This document shows positions 23,363 through 30,759 of a stretch of DNA of 34,891 bases, piece by piece. Source of the DNA: an uncultured Coriobacteriaceae bacterium. Its GTDB lineage: Bacteria; Actinomycetota; Coriobacteriia; Coriobacteriales; Atopobiaceae. Made by a program: the position numbers and the translations under genes. The stretch spans positions 1-34,891 of the forward strand of contig UQWE01000003.1 in assembly GCA_900544655.1 (NCBI GenBank). The letters are read 5' to 3'. How positions within the stretch are numbered: the stretch's first letter is position 1; the number at the start of each line of letters is the position of its first letter. The notes beneath the pieces were generated by a model that was not told where the DNA came from, searched no databases, and saw only the letters and a program-made list of their open reading frames with translations.

Positions 23363-24808
23363 ATGTCGCCTAGGCGCGAGCACAGGCAGATGAGCGAGGA
23401 AGAACAGCGCACTAGGGGCGCTGCGGCTCAAGGCCGTCATGCTGAGGGCGCGTTTCAGTCTGGATCGCGTTTCTCGCGCGGCAATGCGACGACCATGCAC
23501 CGGGCGGGCCATCAGCCGAGCTCGCAAGCCGGCTATCAGGACGCAGGTCAGCCCTCGCGCACGGCTGGTCCACAGACCGCGCGCCAGCCGTACTCTACCG
23601 GTGACCCCAATGCTCGCGCGCCGCGGGCTGAACAACCGCACACCGTCACGCGATCACAGGCGGAGGACGTGAACCGTTACCGCCAGATGCGTCAGGAGCG
23701 CGACGACGGAGGCGTCCTGCGCAGACGTCGTCACGCAGGTGGCCCGGATTGTGCGCGCAACGCCTACGGCAACCCACGGGACGAATACGGCGAGCAGGCT
23801 GGCGGGGCCAATCTCCACCAGCGTCGCGAGTTCAACCCGCGCCATGCGCTCAAGGTCACAAAGCGCGTTCTTGTTGGCACGCTTGTGGCGCTCCTCGCCT
23901 TTGCCGTTCTCATCACGGTGCGCATGAACCTCGGCGTGTCGCTCGAGACGCGCCTCGCGCTCAGGCCCGTCCTTCCGGGTCAGCCCTTCTACATGCTGCT
24001 CGTCGGTACCGATAAGGACGCGTACCGCGAAGAGACCGGAGCGACGGGCGGCGTATATCGCACGGATTCGATCATCCTCGCTCGCGTCGACCCCATCGCG
24101 GCGAAGCTCACGCTTGTCTCCATCCAACGCGACACGTGCGTCAATCTCGGCGGAGACTACGGAGAGCAAAAGATCAACGCCGCCTATACCTACGGCGGGC
24201 CACCCATGCTCATCAAGGCCGTATCAGATCTTGCGGGTGTTCCCATCTCGCATTATGCCGAGATTGACCTCGACCAGTTCATCTCCGTGGTGGATGCCAT
24301 CGGCGGCATTACGGTAAACGTACCGGTTGACGTGTATGACCCCGACTACACCGGCGCGAATATCAAGGCCGGCGTTCAGGAACTCAACGGTGACGACGCA
24401 CTCAAGCTCTGCCGTGCGCGCCACGCCTATGACCGATACGGCGCCGGCGACTACTTCCGTACGGCGAATCAGCGTATGGTGCTTGGCGCGATTCTCAAGA
24501 AGTCTCTCTCAGGCAATCCGTTCATGCTGCTGACGACCCTAAACGCAGGATCTGCAAGCGTCAATACGGATCTTACGGGCTTCGACTTGTTGTTCCTCGG
24601 CGCGCGTTTCGCCGGCTTCGACATGGCGAATAATCTCTATTCTGCACTCGAGCCTACAACGCCGAGCTACGAGAACGGAGTCTGGTACGAGCGTGTCAAC
24701 CAGAATGCCTGGACTGAGATGATGGACCGCGTCGGCCGAGGTCTGCCGCCCTACGCTGACGGCGCGCAAGACCCCACCTCCGGCATCGCCGCCGGAATCG
24801 TGGAATAA
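23363..24808 (+). CDS. LytR-CpsA-Psr (LCP) family protein, second copy without LytR_C
   Basis: 481 residues. A long, hydrophilic, Arg/Gln-rich and probably disordered cytoplasmic region (about 1-165) precedes one membrane helix (VLVGTLVALLAFAVLITV). The LCP domain follows, with YRTDSIILARVDP, LVSIQRDTCVNLGGDYGEQK, VPISHYAEIDLDQFISVVD and LKLCRARHAYDRYGAGDYF. It ends soon after the LCP core, so it lacks the LytR_C domain of the upstream paralogue. The two LCP cores are very similar, implying tandem duplication. AAAGGAGAG lies before the ATG. Confidence 0.92.
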   Translation: MSPRREHRQMSEEEQRTRGAAAQGRHAEGAFQSGSRFSRGNATTMHRAGHQPSSQAGYQDAGQPSRTAGPQTARQPYSTGDPNARAPRAEQPHTVTRSQAEDVNRYRQMRQERDDGGVLRRRRHAGGPDCARNAYGNPRDEYGEQAGGANLHQRREFNPRHALKVTKRVLVGTLVALLAFAVLITVRMNLGVSLETRLALRPVLPGQPFYMLLVGTDKDAYREETGATGGVYRTDSIILARVDPIAAKLTLVSIQRDTCVNLGGDYGEQKINAAYTYGGPPMLIKAVSDLAGVPISHYAEIDLDQFISVVDAIGGITVNVPVDVYDPDYTGANIKAGVQELNGDDALKLCRARHAYDRYGAGDYFRTANQRMVLGAILKKSLSGNPFMLLTTLNAGSASVNTDLTGFDLLFLGARFAGFDMANNLYSALEPTTPSYENGVWYERVNQNAWTEMMDRVGRGLPPYADGAQDPTSGIAAGIVE

Positions 24809-24830
24809 GCCGAAGCCGTCTGCTGCGAGG

Positions 24831-24914
24831 CGCGGTCACGCCATATCGGGAACCGCCCATGAGCCCGCGGTCACGCCATATCGGAAAACGCCCGCGAACC
24901 GCGGTCGCGCCATA
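24831..24914. repeat. Three tandem copies of a ~35-bp unit
   Basis: CGCGGTCACGCCATATCGG begins at 24831 and again at 24866. A shortened, diverged copy (CGCGGTCGCGCCATA) begins at 24900. The spacings are 35 and 34 bp. Confidence 0.85.
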
Positions 24915-24982
24915 AAAACGCAGTTCCCGTGTCTTCAGCCCGCTCGAATGCAGAGAGTTTGCGGTGCCGCCGGGAGTGCCGC

Positions 24983-25139
24983 CATACAACGAATTCGAGA
25001 TCCTGCGGCTCGATTTCGTGTTTTCACCTCGGTTGGAAAACGCTCAACTGGGGTTTTATTTGTGGTACTCGTAGTCTCATATCCGTTTTTGGACTCAGAA
25101 TCGCAATATCCGGCCGCAGAATCTCAAATTTGTTGTACG
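24983..25139. repeat. Imperfect inverted repeat pair
   Basis: The left arm at 24983-25014 (CATACAACGAATTCGAGATC ...) is related to the reverse complement of 25106-25139 (CGTACAACAAATTTGAGATT ...), about 75-80% identical by eye over some 33 nt. Confidence 0.65.
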
Positions 25140-25235
25140 CCCCACCTGCAAACCCGCACAACCTGGCCCGCAATCAGCCCTTCACGCGCCCAATTCCCAA
25201 AGCGAAGTCAAATCCAGCCAGACAACCCACCGGGG

Positions 25236-25414
25236 ACAGAAGCTCGCAACCCAGATCGGGCAACCCGCCGCAAAACAGAAGCTCGCAACCCGGACCTACG
25301 AGCGTCCGAGCCGCGAGCCATGCTGCAACGTAAAGCGAGGCCGGGCCGGGTGGCCCGGCGCGAAAGGTAAAAGAAGCCCGCAACCGGAGCTACAAGTGTC
25401 CGGCCGCGGGCTTC
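25236..25414. repeat. Hairpin repeat family with short direct repeats
   Basis: ACAGAAGCTCGCAACCC occurs at 25236 and 25275. The second starts a hairpin GCTCGC (25281-25286) / GCGAGC (25313-25318) with an inner GGAC/GTCC. A related, better-paired hairpin lies at 25373-25414 with stem GAAGCCCGC / GCGGGCTTC and an inner CCGGA/TCCGG. Confidence 0.7.
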
Positions 25415-25432
25415 GCCACAACGTATTGCGCA

Positions 25433-25517
25433 GGTTTTGCCGCCTGGCCTTGAGAGAGGGGCTAAGGGGGATTTGCGAAGCAAATCTGTCCCCTCCGAAA
25501 GGCCAGGCGGCAAAACC
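25433..25517 (-). repeat. 85-bp cruciform with perfect 17-bp arms next to ychF
   Basis: GGTTTTGCCGCCTGGCC (25433-25449) and its exact reverse complement (25501-25517) enclose a second hairpin GATTTGC-GAA-GCAAATC with GGGG/CCCC flanks. It ends 10 nt from the ychF stop. It may serve as a processing or terminating structure, but there is no T-run. Confidence 0.85.
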
Positions 25518-25527
25518 GTCGTCTGGT

Positions 25528-26604
25528 CTAAACGTTAAAGCGGAAGTGCATCACGTCACCATCGGCCACGGCGTAGTCCTTGCCCTCCATTCGGAGCTTT
25601 CCCGCTGCCTTACAACCAGCCTCGCCACCGAGGGTAACGTAGTCCTCATAGCTAGCGACCTCGGCCTTAATGAAGCCACGCTCGAAATCCGAGTGAATGA
25701 CACCAGCGGCCTGCGGAGCCTTGGCACCGACGGGAATCGTCCACGCCTTGACCTCCATCTCGCCAGCGGTGAAGTAGCTCTGGAGGCCCAGGAGCTTGTA
25801 GGCCGCCTGGGCAAGCACGTCAAGACCCGGCTGCTCAAGGCCGAGGCTCTCGAGATACTCCGCAGCCTCCTCGGCATCGAGGTCGCAAAGCTCGGCTTCG
25901 ACCTTCGCGCAGATGGGAATGGGCGTGACGCCATCGATGGGCGCGAAATCATCGCCAAGCATATCTTCATCGACGTTCGCAACGTAGAGGATCGGCTTCA
26001 TCGTAAGCAGGAAGAGACCCTTCGCGGCAACGCGCTCCTCGTCCGTCATCTCCATAGTGGAGGCACGGTTACCCTCGTTCAACCAATCGACGAGACGCTT
26101 GGCCACATTGAACTTGGGCATGAGCTCCTTGTCGCGCTTCGACTCCTTCTCGAGCTTAGGGAGCTGCTTCTCGAGCGTGGCGAGGTCTGCCAGGATGAGC
26201 TCGGTCATGATGGTGTCCGCGTCGCCCGCCGGATCGACGAAATCAGCCGTGCGGCCAACCTCACGTATGACGTTGGGATCCTTGAAATAGCGAACGACCT
26301 CGCAGATGGCATCGGTCTCGCGGATGTTTGCGAGGAACTGGTTGCCGAGGCCCTCTCCCTCGCTCGCGCCCTTCACGAGACCGGCGATGTCAACAAACTC
26401 GACCGCCGCAGGCACGATACGGCCCGGATGCACGATGTCCGCGAGCTTCTGGAGGCGGGAATCCGGCACGTCGACGATGCCGACGTTGGGGTCAATCGTG
26501 GCGAAGGGGTAGTTCGCCGCCAGGCCACCCTTCTTGGTGAGTGCGGTGAAGAGGGTCGACTTGCCGACGTTGGGGAGTCCCACGATGCCGATTGAGAGTG
26601 CCAC
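25528..26604 (-). CDS. ychF: Redox-regulated ATPase/GTPase YchF (OBG family)
   Basis: Translation-linked P-loop NTPase that binds ribosomes. From the GTG at 26604 the protein has 358 residues, near the usual ~360. G1 is GIVGLPNVGKSTLFTALTKK. G2/switch region is NYPFATIDPNVGIV, G3 is VEFVDIAGLVKGASEGEGLG, and the G4 position has YVANVDED (N-x-x-E type, as in ATP-preferring YchF). A coiled-coil insertion (about 130-200) and a C-terminal TGS domain ending DYAVADGDVMHFRFNV follow. GTG is chosen because GGAAGG lies 7 nt upstream. 21 codons upstream in frame look random. Highly conserved core gene. Confidence 0.97.
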   Translation of the reverse strand: MALSIGIVGLPNVGKSTLFTALTKKGGLAANYPFATIDPNVGIVDVPDSRLQKLADIVHPGRIVPAAVEFVDIAGLVKGASEGEGLGNQFLANIRETDAICEVVRYFKDPNVIREVGRTADFVDPAGDADTIMTELILADLATLEKQLPKLEKESKRDKELMPKFNVAKRLVDWLNEGNRASTMEMTDEERVAAKGLFLLTMKPILYVANVDEDMLGDDFAPIDGVTPIPICAKVEAELCDLDAEEAAEYLESLGLEQPGLDVLAQAAYKLLGLQSYFTAGEMEVKAWTIPVGAKAPQAAGVIHSDFERGFIKAEVASYEDYVTLGGEAGCKAAGKLRMEGKDYAVADGDVMHFRFNV

Positions 26605-26688
26605 GTTTGATCCTTCCGTGCTTTCCGAGGCGAGGCCTCGAGGTTTGGTGTCGCTCGGCGCGGGCACAAGGCCACGCGCCGGAGTGTA

Positions 26689-27960
26689 CTAGTTATCCGT
26701 GTCGAGCTTCTCGAGGATGTCGAGGCCGCGCCTGAGCTGAGCCATACCCTGCTTCTTGAGCTTCTCCATCTCGGCCTTTTGCTCGGCTTGGCGCTTCTTA
26801 CGCTCGACCTCTTCCTTATCGGGAACGACGAGCTCCGCGCCTTCGTATTTCTCCCAGGTAAGGGCATGTTCGCCGCAAGCCTTGAGGCAGGCGCCGCACT
26901 CGATGCAGTAGGCGCTCTCGACCTTGAAGATGCCGTTCTCCGCAAGCTCGCACGCACGCGTGGGGCAAACGTCGACGCAGTCGCCGCAGAGGTTGCAACG
27001 CTCAGGGTCGCAGGTGGGGCGCTGCGGAGAAAGACGGACGGCGAGCTTGGGATGGCGCTGGAGCGTCGTCATGACAAGCTGACGGCGTTGGGTGAGCACA
27101 CGACGGCGCTGGGTGGGCGCCGGAGCGGCACCGCCCTCGACCGCGTGGGTGATGGCGTTGATGCGGCGGGTGTTCTCGTCAAGCTTCTGCTTGATGGTGC
27201 GAGCGGCGGCAAGGGCGGGGTTGGCGACGCTGATGGCGGCCATGCCCTGCTTGCTCATGCTCTCGAGGAACTCCTTGCGCTCGAAATCGTGGTTCTTGGT
27301 GTAGTCGAGGTCCTTCTCGTCCACCTCGAGACCGATGCCCTTGCCGGAGAGCTGCTCGGCGAGTTCAATCTGAGTGCCAAGCATCTCTTCGCCCGTGGTG
27401 TTGCGACAGCGATCGCAGATACCGAGGGGCAGGTAGACGCTCACGTTCTTGTAGTCCGCGAGGATGGCGAACCAGACCTCGGCGGGAACGTCGCCGATGC
27501 ACGGCAGGACGACCTCGTTCTCCTGCGGCATGCGGCCGATGGCGCGCGTGCAGGTGACATACGCGTGCTCATAGGCACTAGCGGCACGCACGATGCGCTC
27601 ATACAGGCGGCGCGGATTGATCTGGGGCGAGGTGAAGGAACCTGCGGGGCAGGCCGTCACGCACAGGCCGCACTTACGGCAGCTGTCGAGGACCTCAATC
27701 GAACCCTCGGAGAAATCAATCGCCTTGACCGGGCAGACGTCCGCACAGGCATGACAGAGCTTGGTGCTCTTGCCCTGGCAGGCGATGCAGCTGTTCACGT
27801 TGGCGCGGGGGCGGTCCTTGTAGTCAGACGGGTTCCACGTCTCCACTTCCTCGGGATTCGCCGCGAGGGCATTCGTGATGTCCTCGACTGGATTGGAAAG
27901 CGACTGCCAGTCATTCTTGATGTCGATGAGCTCATCGAGCAGGTCGCGCTTCTCGGCCAT
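26689..27960 (-). CDS. Multi-cluster 4Fe-4S ferredoxin-type protein
   Basis: 423 residues. The N-terminal ferredoxin-like module (about 55-115) has CIACQGKSTKLCHACADVCP and CRKCGLCVTACP. The middle (about 130-260) has further cysteines (CTRA, PCIGD, CDRCRN), as in heterodisulfide reductase or TorD-linked ferredoxin proteins. A second ferredoxin pair (about 320-375) has CDPERCNLCGDCVDVCP and CIECGACLKACG. The C-terminus is a charged coiled coil (EEVERKKRQAEQKAEMEKLK). It can carry at least four [4Fe-4S] clusters and so is an electron-transfer protein of the anaerobic cytoplasm. Its partner is not encoded nearby. GAGGGGAG precedes the ATG. Confidence 0.85.
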   Translation of the reverse strand: MAEKRDLLDELIDIKNDWQSLSNPVEDITNALAANPEEVETWNPSDYKDRPRANVNSCIACQGKSTKLCHACADVCPVKAIDFSEGSIEVLDSCRKCGLCVTACPAGSFTSPQINPRRLYERIVRAASAYEHAYVTCTRAIGRMPQENEVVLPCIGDVPAEVWFAILADYKNVSVYLPLGICDRCRNTTGEEMLGTQIELAEQLSGKGIGLEVDEKDLDYTKNHDFERKEFLESMSKQGMAAISVANPALAAARTIKQKLDENTRRINAITHAVEGGAAPAPTQRRRVLTQRRQLVMTTLQRHPKLAVRLSPQRPTCDPERCNLCGDCVDVCPTRACELAENGIFKVESAYCIECGACLKACGEHALTWEKYEGAELVVPDKEEVERKKRQAEQKAEMEKLKKQGMAQLRRGLDILEKLDTDN

Positions 27961-28268
27961 GTCTCTCCCCTCGCAACCACACCGCTCCCCAGCGGCATAA
28001 CTGTTTAATCATACCCAAGAACAGCTGAGGATGCCCCTCCGTAAAGGACATCCTCAGCGTCAACAGCTCAATCTATGCGGATTGCCAAGCAGCAGAGGAC
28101 CCAGGCCGTACCGCGGCAAACATCCAAGCACAAGCAGCTCAAGCCATACGCATCGCCAAACAGCAGAGGCCCCGAGCCCTGCCGCGGCAAACATTCCGCA
28201 GCGCAAAATGCGCGAGGACGTTTGCGAGGCAAGGCCCGGGGCCTCGTCAGGTGGTTAGCCGATCGGGC
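27961..28268. other. Intergenic region with hairpin and tandem repeat
   Basis: Holds a possible -10 TATGAT (minus strand, about 28007-28012), a 10-bp stem GCTGAGGATG/CATCCTCAGC (28024-28058) and a two-copy 71-bp repeat. A hairpin CGAGGC...GCCTCG (28225-28246) lies close to the groL stop and could end groL transcription. Confidence 0.6.
28064..28205. repeat. Two tandem copies of a ~71-bp unit
   Basis: Copy 1 starts CAGCTCAATCTATGCGGATT at 28064 and copy 2 starts CAGCTCAAGCCATACGCATC at 28135. Both continue with GCCAA(G/A)CAGCAGAGG and CCGCGGCAAACATTCC-type sequence. Roughly 80% identical by eye. Confidence 0.75.
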
Positions 28269-29909
28269 TTAGTACATGCCGCCACCCTGGCCGCCCTGGG
28301 CAGCCGCGGCGGAGATGGCCTCCTCGATGGTGGTGTCCTTGGGCTCGTCGGTGACCGTGGCCTCGGTGATGAGGATCAGGCTGGCGACGGAGGCGGCGTT
28401 CTGCAGCGTCACGCGGGAGACCTTGACCGGGTCAAGCACGCCCATCTCAATCATGTCGCCCCACTCGCCGTTGGCGGAGTTGAGACCCTGGCCGGCGGGG
28501 AGGTTCTTGATCTTCTCGACGACGACGGAGCCCTCGAAACCGGCGTTCTCGGCGATCTTCTTGACCGGGGCGGTCAGCGCCTTGCGGACGATCTCGACGC
28601 CGATCTTCTCCTCATCCGTGGCTTCGACCTTGTCAAGCTCAGGCAGAGCCTCGAGGAACGCGACGCCACCGCCGGCAACGATGCCCTCCTCGACGGCCGC
28701 ACGGGTGGCCTGCAGGGCGTCCTCGATGCGGTGCTTGATCTCCTTGAGCTCGACCTCGGTGGCAGCGCCGACCTTGATGACGGCCACACCGCCGGAGAGC
28801 TTGGCGAGACGCTCCTGGAGCTTCTCGCGGTCAAAGTCGGAGTCGGTGTGCTCGAGCTCGCCCTTGATCTGGGCAACACGCTCGTCGATGGCAGCCTTGG
28901 AGCCGGCGCCGGAGACGATGGTGGTGTTGTCCTTGGTGATCTTGACAGCCTTGGCGCGGCCGAGCATCTCGGCGGTGGTGTCGGCGAGCTTGATGCCAAG
29001 CTCCTCCATGGCAACCTGGCCGCCGGTGAGGACGGCAATGTCCTCGAGCATGCGCTTGCGACGGTCACCGTAGCCGGGGGCCTTCACGGCGGCGATCTTC
29101 AGCGTGCCGCGGAGCTTGTTGAGGATGAGCGTGGCCAGGGCCTCGCCCTCGACGTCCTCGGCGATGATGAGCAGCGAGGAGCCAGACTTCTGAACGGCCT
29201 CGAGCACCGGCAGGATGTCCTGGATGTTGGAGACCTTCTGGTCGGTCATGAGGATGTAGGGGTTCTCGAGCTCGGCGACCATGGCGGAGTTGTCGGTCGC
29301 GAAGTACGGGGAGATGTAGCCCTTGTCGAACTGCATGCCCTCGACCGTGTCGACGGAGATGCCAAAGTTGGTCTTGTCCTCGTCAACGGTGATGACGCCG
29401 TCCTTGCCCACGACCTCCATGGCGTCGGAGATCTTCTGGCCAACCTGCGGGTCAGAGGCGGAGATGGTGCCGACGGAGGCAATCTGCTCCTTGGTGTCGA
29501 CCGTCTTGGCGGAGGCCTTCATGGAGTCGACAACGGCGGTGACGGCCTTGTCGATGCCGCGGCGGATGGCCAGCGGGTCGGCGCCGGCAGCGACGTTGCG
29601 CAGGCCCTCGTTCACGATGACCTGGGCGAGCAGGGTCGCGGTGGTGGTGCCGTCACCCACGGTGTCGTTGGTCTTGGTGGCGACTTCCTTGACGAGCTGG
29701 GCACCCATGTTCTCCACGTGGTCCTTCAGCTCAATCTCCTTGGCGACGGAGACGCCGTCGTTGGTGATGGTGGGGGCACCGAAGTTGCGCTCGAGGGCGA
29801 CGTAGCGGCCCTTGGGGCCCATGGTGGCGGTAACGGCGTCAGCCAGGGTGTTAACGCCCTTGGCGAGCTTGGCACGAGCATCGGTGCCGAACGTAATGTT
29901 CTTGGCCAT
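28269..29909 (-). CDS. groL: 60-kDa chaperonin GroEL
   Basis: ATP-driven protein-folding chamber. The 546-residue protein is full length, from MAKNITFGTDARAKLAKGVN to the flexible tail GGQGGGMY. Signature features are ATMGPKGRYV, the nucleotide site GDGTTTATLLAQ and the conserved AAVEEGIVAGGGVA. AAAGGAAG precedes the ATG. groS lies 91 nt upstream on the same strand, so both form the groSL operon. The frame antisense to this gene is open for almost its whole length because of high-GC codon use and is not a gene. Confidence 0.99.
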   Translation of the reverse strand: MAKNITFGTDARAKLAKGVNTLADAVTATMGPKGRYVALERNFGAPTITNDGVSVAKEIELKDHVENMGAQLVKEVATKTNDTVGDGTTTATLLAQVIVNEGLRNVAAGADPLAIRRGIDKAVTAVVDSMKASAKTVDTKEQIASVGTISASDPQVGQKISDAMEVVGKDGVITVDEDKTNFGISVDTVEGMQFDKGYISPYFATDNSAMVAELENPYILMTDQKVSNIQDILPVLEAVQKSGSSLLIIAEDVEGEALATLILNKLRGTLKIAAVKAPGYGDRRKRMLEDIAVLTGGQVAMEELGIKLADTTAEMLGRAKAVKITKDNTTIVSGAGSKAAIDERVAQIKGELEHTDSDFDREKLQERLAKLSGGVAVIKVGAATEVELKEIKHRIEDALQATRAAVEEGIVAGGGVAFLEALPELDKVEATDEEKIGVEIVRKALTAPVKKIAENAGFEGSVVVEKIKNLPAGQGLNSANGEWGDMIEMGVLDPVKVSRVTLQNAASVASLILITEATVTDEPKDTTIEEAISAAAAQGGQGGGMY

Positions 29910-30000
29910 TGGTGGCTTCCTTTCGAGTTGACCGCGCTTCGCCGAGTCTTGGGACGCGCGGTTGAAGTTTCATGGAATGCGGGCGTTACCCGCGAAAGAA

Positions 30001-30294
30001 CTAGGCCTCGATGACGGCGTAGATGTCGTCAGCGCGGAGAAGCAGGTAATCCTCGCCATCGACCTTGACGTCGCTGCCGCCGAACTTGCCATAGTAGACC
30101 TCGTCGCCAACCTTGACGTCCGGAGCAATGCGCTCGCCGTGATCGGTGACCTTGCCGGCACCAACAGCGACAACCTCACCCTTCTGCGGCTTCTCCTGAG
30201 CACCGCTGGAGATGTAGAGGCCGGTCGAGGTCTTCTCCTCCTTGGGAGCGGGCTTGACCAGGACGCGGTCACCGAGCGGCTTAAGAGTCGTCAT
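30001..30294 (-). CDS. groS: 10-kDa co-chaperonin GroES
   Basis: 97-residue lid of the GroEL chamber. TLKPLGDRVLVKPAPKEEKT starts the roof fold, the mobile-loop region is TSTGLYISSGAQEKP, and DEVYYGKFGGSDVKVDGEDY followed by LLLRADDIYAVIE is the C-terminal signature. Start at ATG 30294 with AAGGAGG upstream. In-frame sequence further upstream is not conserved. The usual CIRCE element (TTAGCACTC-N9-GAGTGCTAA) is not seen upstream, so heat-shock control probably uses another system. Confidence 0.98.
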   Translation of the reverse strand: MTTLKPLGDRVLVKPAPKEEKTSTGLYISSGAQEKPQKGEVVAVGAGKVTDHGERIAPDVKVGDEVYYGKFGGSDVKVDGEDYLLLRADDIYAVIEA

Positions 30295-30391
30295 ATCCAA
30301 GAACCTCCTTCTGGGCACCCTTTTGGGCGCACGATTATCCAACGTGCGATTGCGATTGACGCATCGCCAATTCCAACGTTGAGAATGATAC

Positions 30392-30419
30392 CCAGACGAT
30401 CCGACTTATACCAGACGGA
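30392..30419 (-). promoter_or_regulatory. Repeat flanking a possible groS promoter -10
   Basis: CCAGACG occurs at 30392-30398 and 30411-30417 (plus strand). On the minus strand TATAAG lies between the two, within ATCCG...CGGAT. This could be a regulator site on the groSL promoter. Weak evidence. Confidence 0.3.
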
Positions 30420-30660
30420 TTGAAAAAATCTTCTGCGAACGCGCTTAGATTTTGTGATAGCGGCTCGAGTAAAGAACGTGAGCGCCCCTATGCAGGGAAA
30501 ATGCTGCCTCGCAATCAAATTTGGCAAATCCGCAAACGGTAATTTCCTTGGCGCGATTAATGAATTAAGGGCCCGCACGTCAGCCTCGTTCGGCCCGTTA
30601 TATCCGTCATGGCAGAAGTTCGATGAGAGCCCGTGGATTGCTTACCAAACATCGAGGTAG
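30420..30660. other. Intergenic region upstream of groS and the ABC locus
   Basis: Divergent region. A frame at 30454-30660 (plus) ends GPLYPSWQKFDESPWIAYQTSR, which looks slightly protein-like. It lacks a ribosome-binding site and I do not call it. Confidence 0.35.
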
Positions 30661-30665
30661 ATGTG

Positions 30666-30710
30666 CTGTAGACACCCACGCTGACAACTTCATATGCGCT
30701 GTCTACAGAC
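30666..30710 (+). promoter_or_regulatory. Promoter with two TGTNNACA operator copies before the ABC locus
   Basis: CTGTAGACA (30666-30674) and its exact reverse complement TGTCTACAG (30700-30708), 34 bp centre to centre. Each contains the small palindrome TGT-NN-ACA. Between and over them is a promoter-like pair: CTGACA (30681-30686), a 17-nt spacer and TACAGA. The second operator copy overlaps the -10, so a dimeric repressor binding both sites would silence the ABC locus. A GntR-type regulator would fit (inference). Confidence 0.55.
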
Positions 30711-30759
30711 AAAACGCCGTCTCGGACGGACGATACCGGCAGGCCGAAAGGAGCGAGCC

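Larger units (their letters stand above)
24809..25527. other. Repeat-rich intergenic region
   Basis: About 720 bp between the LCP operon and the convergent ychF, with no supported gene. It holds a three-copy 35-bp tandem repeat, an imperfect inverted pair, two related hairpins, a GCCGGGCC/GGCCCGGC hairpin (25340-25359) and a large cruciform with 17-bp perfect arms (separate entries). Short open frames crossing it are repeat-derived. Confidence 0.75.

Noticed and set aside
26779..28008. Plus-strand open frame opposite the ferredoxin-type gene
   Set aside because: The cysteine motifs are on the minus strand. The plus frame is a codon-bias shadow.
28251..30014. Long plus-strand open frame opposite groL and groS
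   Set aside because: Shadow of high-GC codon use on the opposite strand. GroEL is unmistakable on the minus strand.
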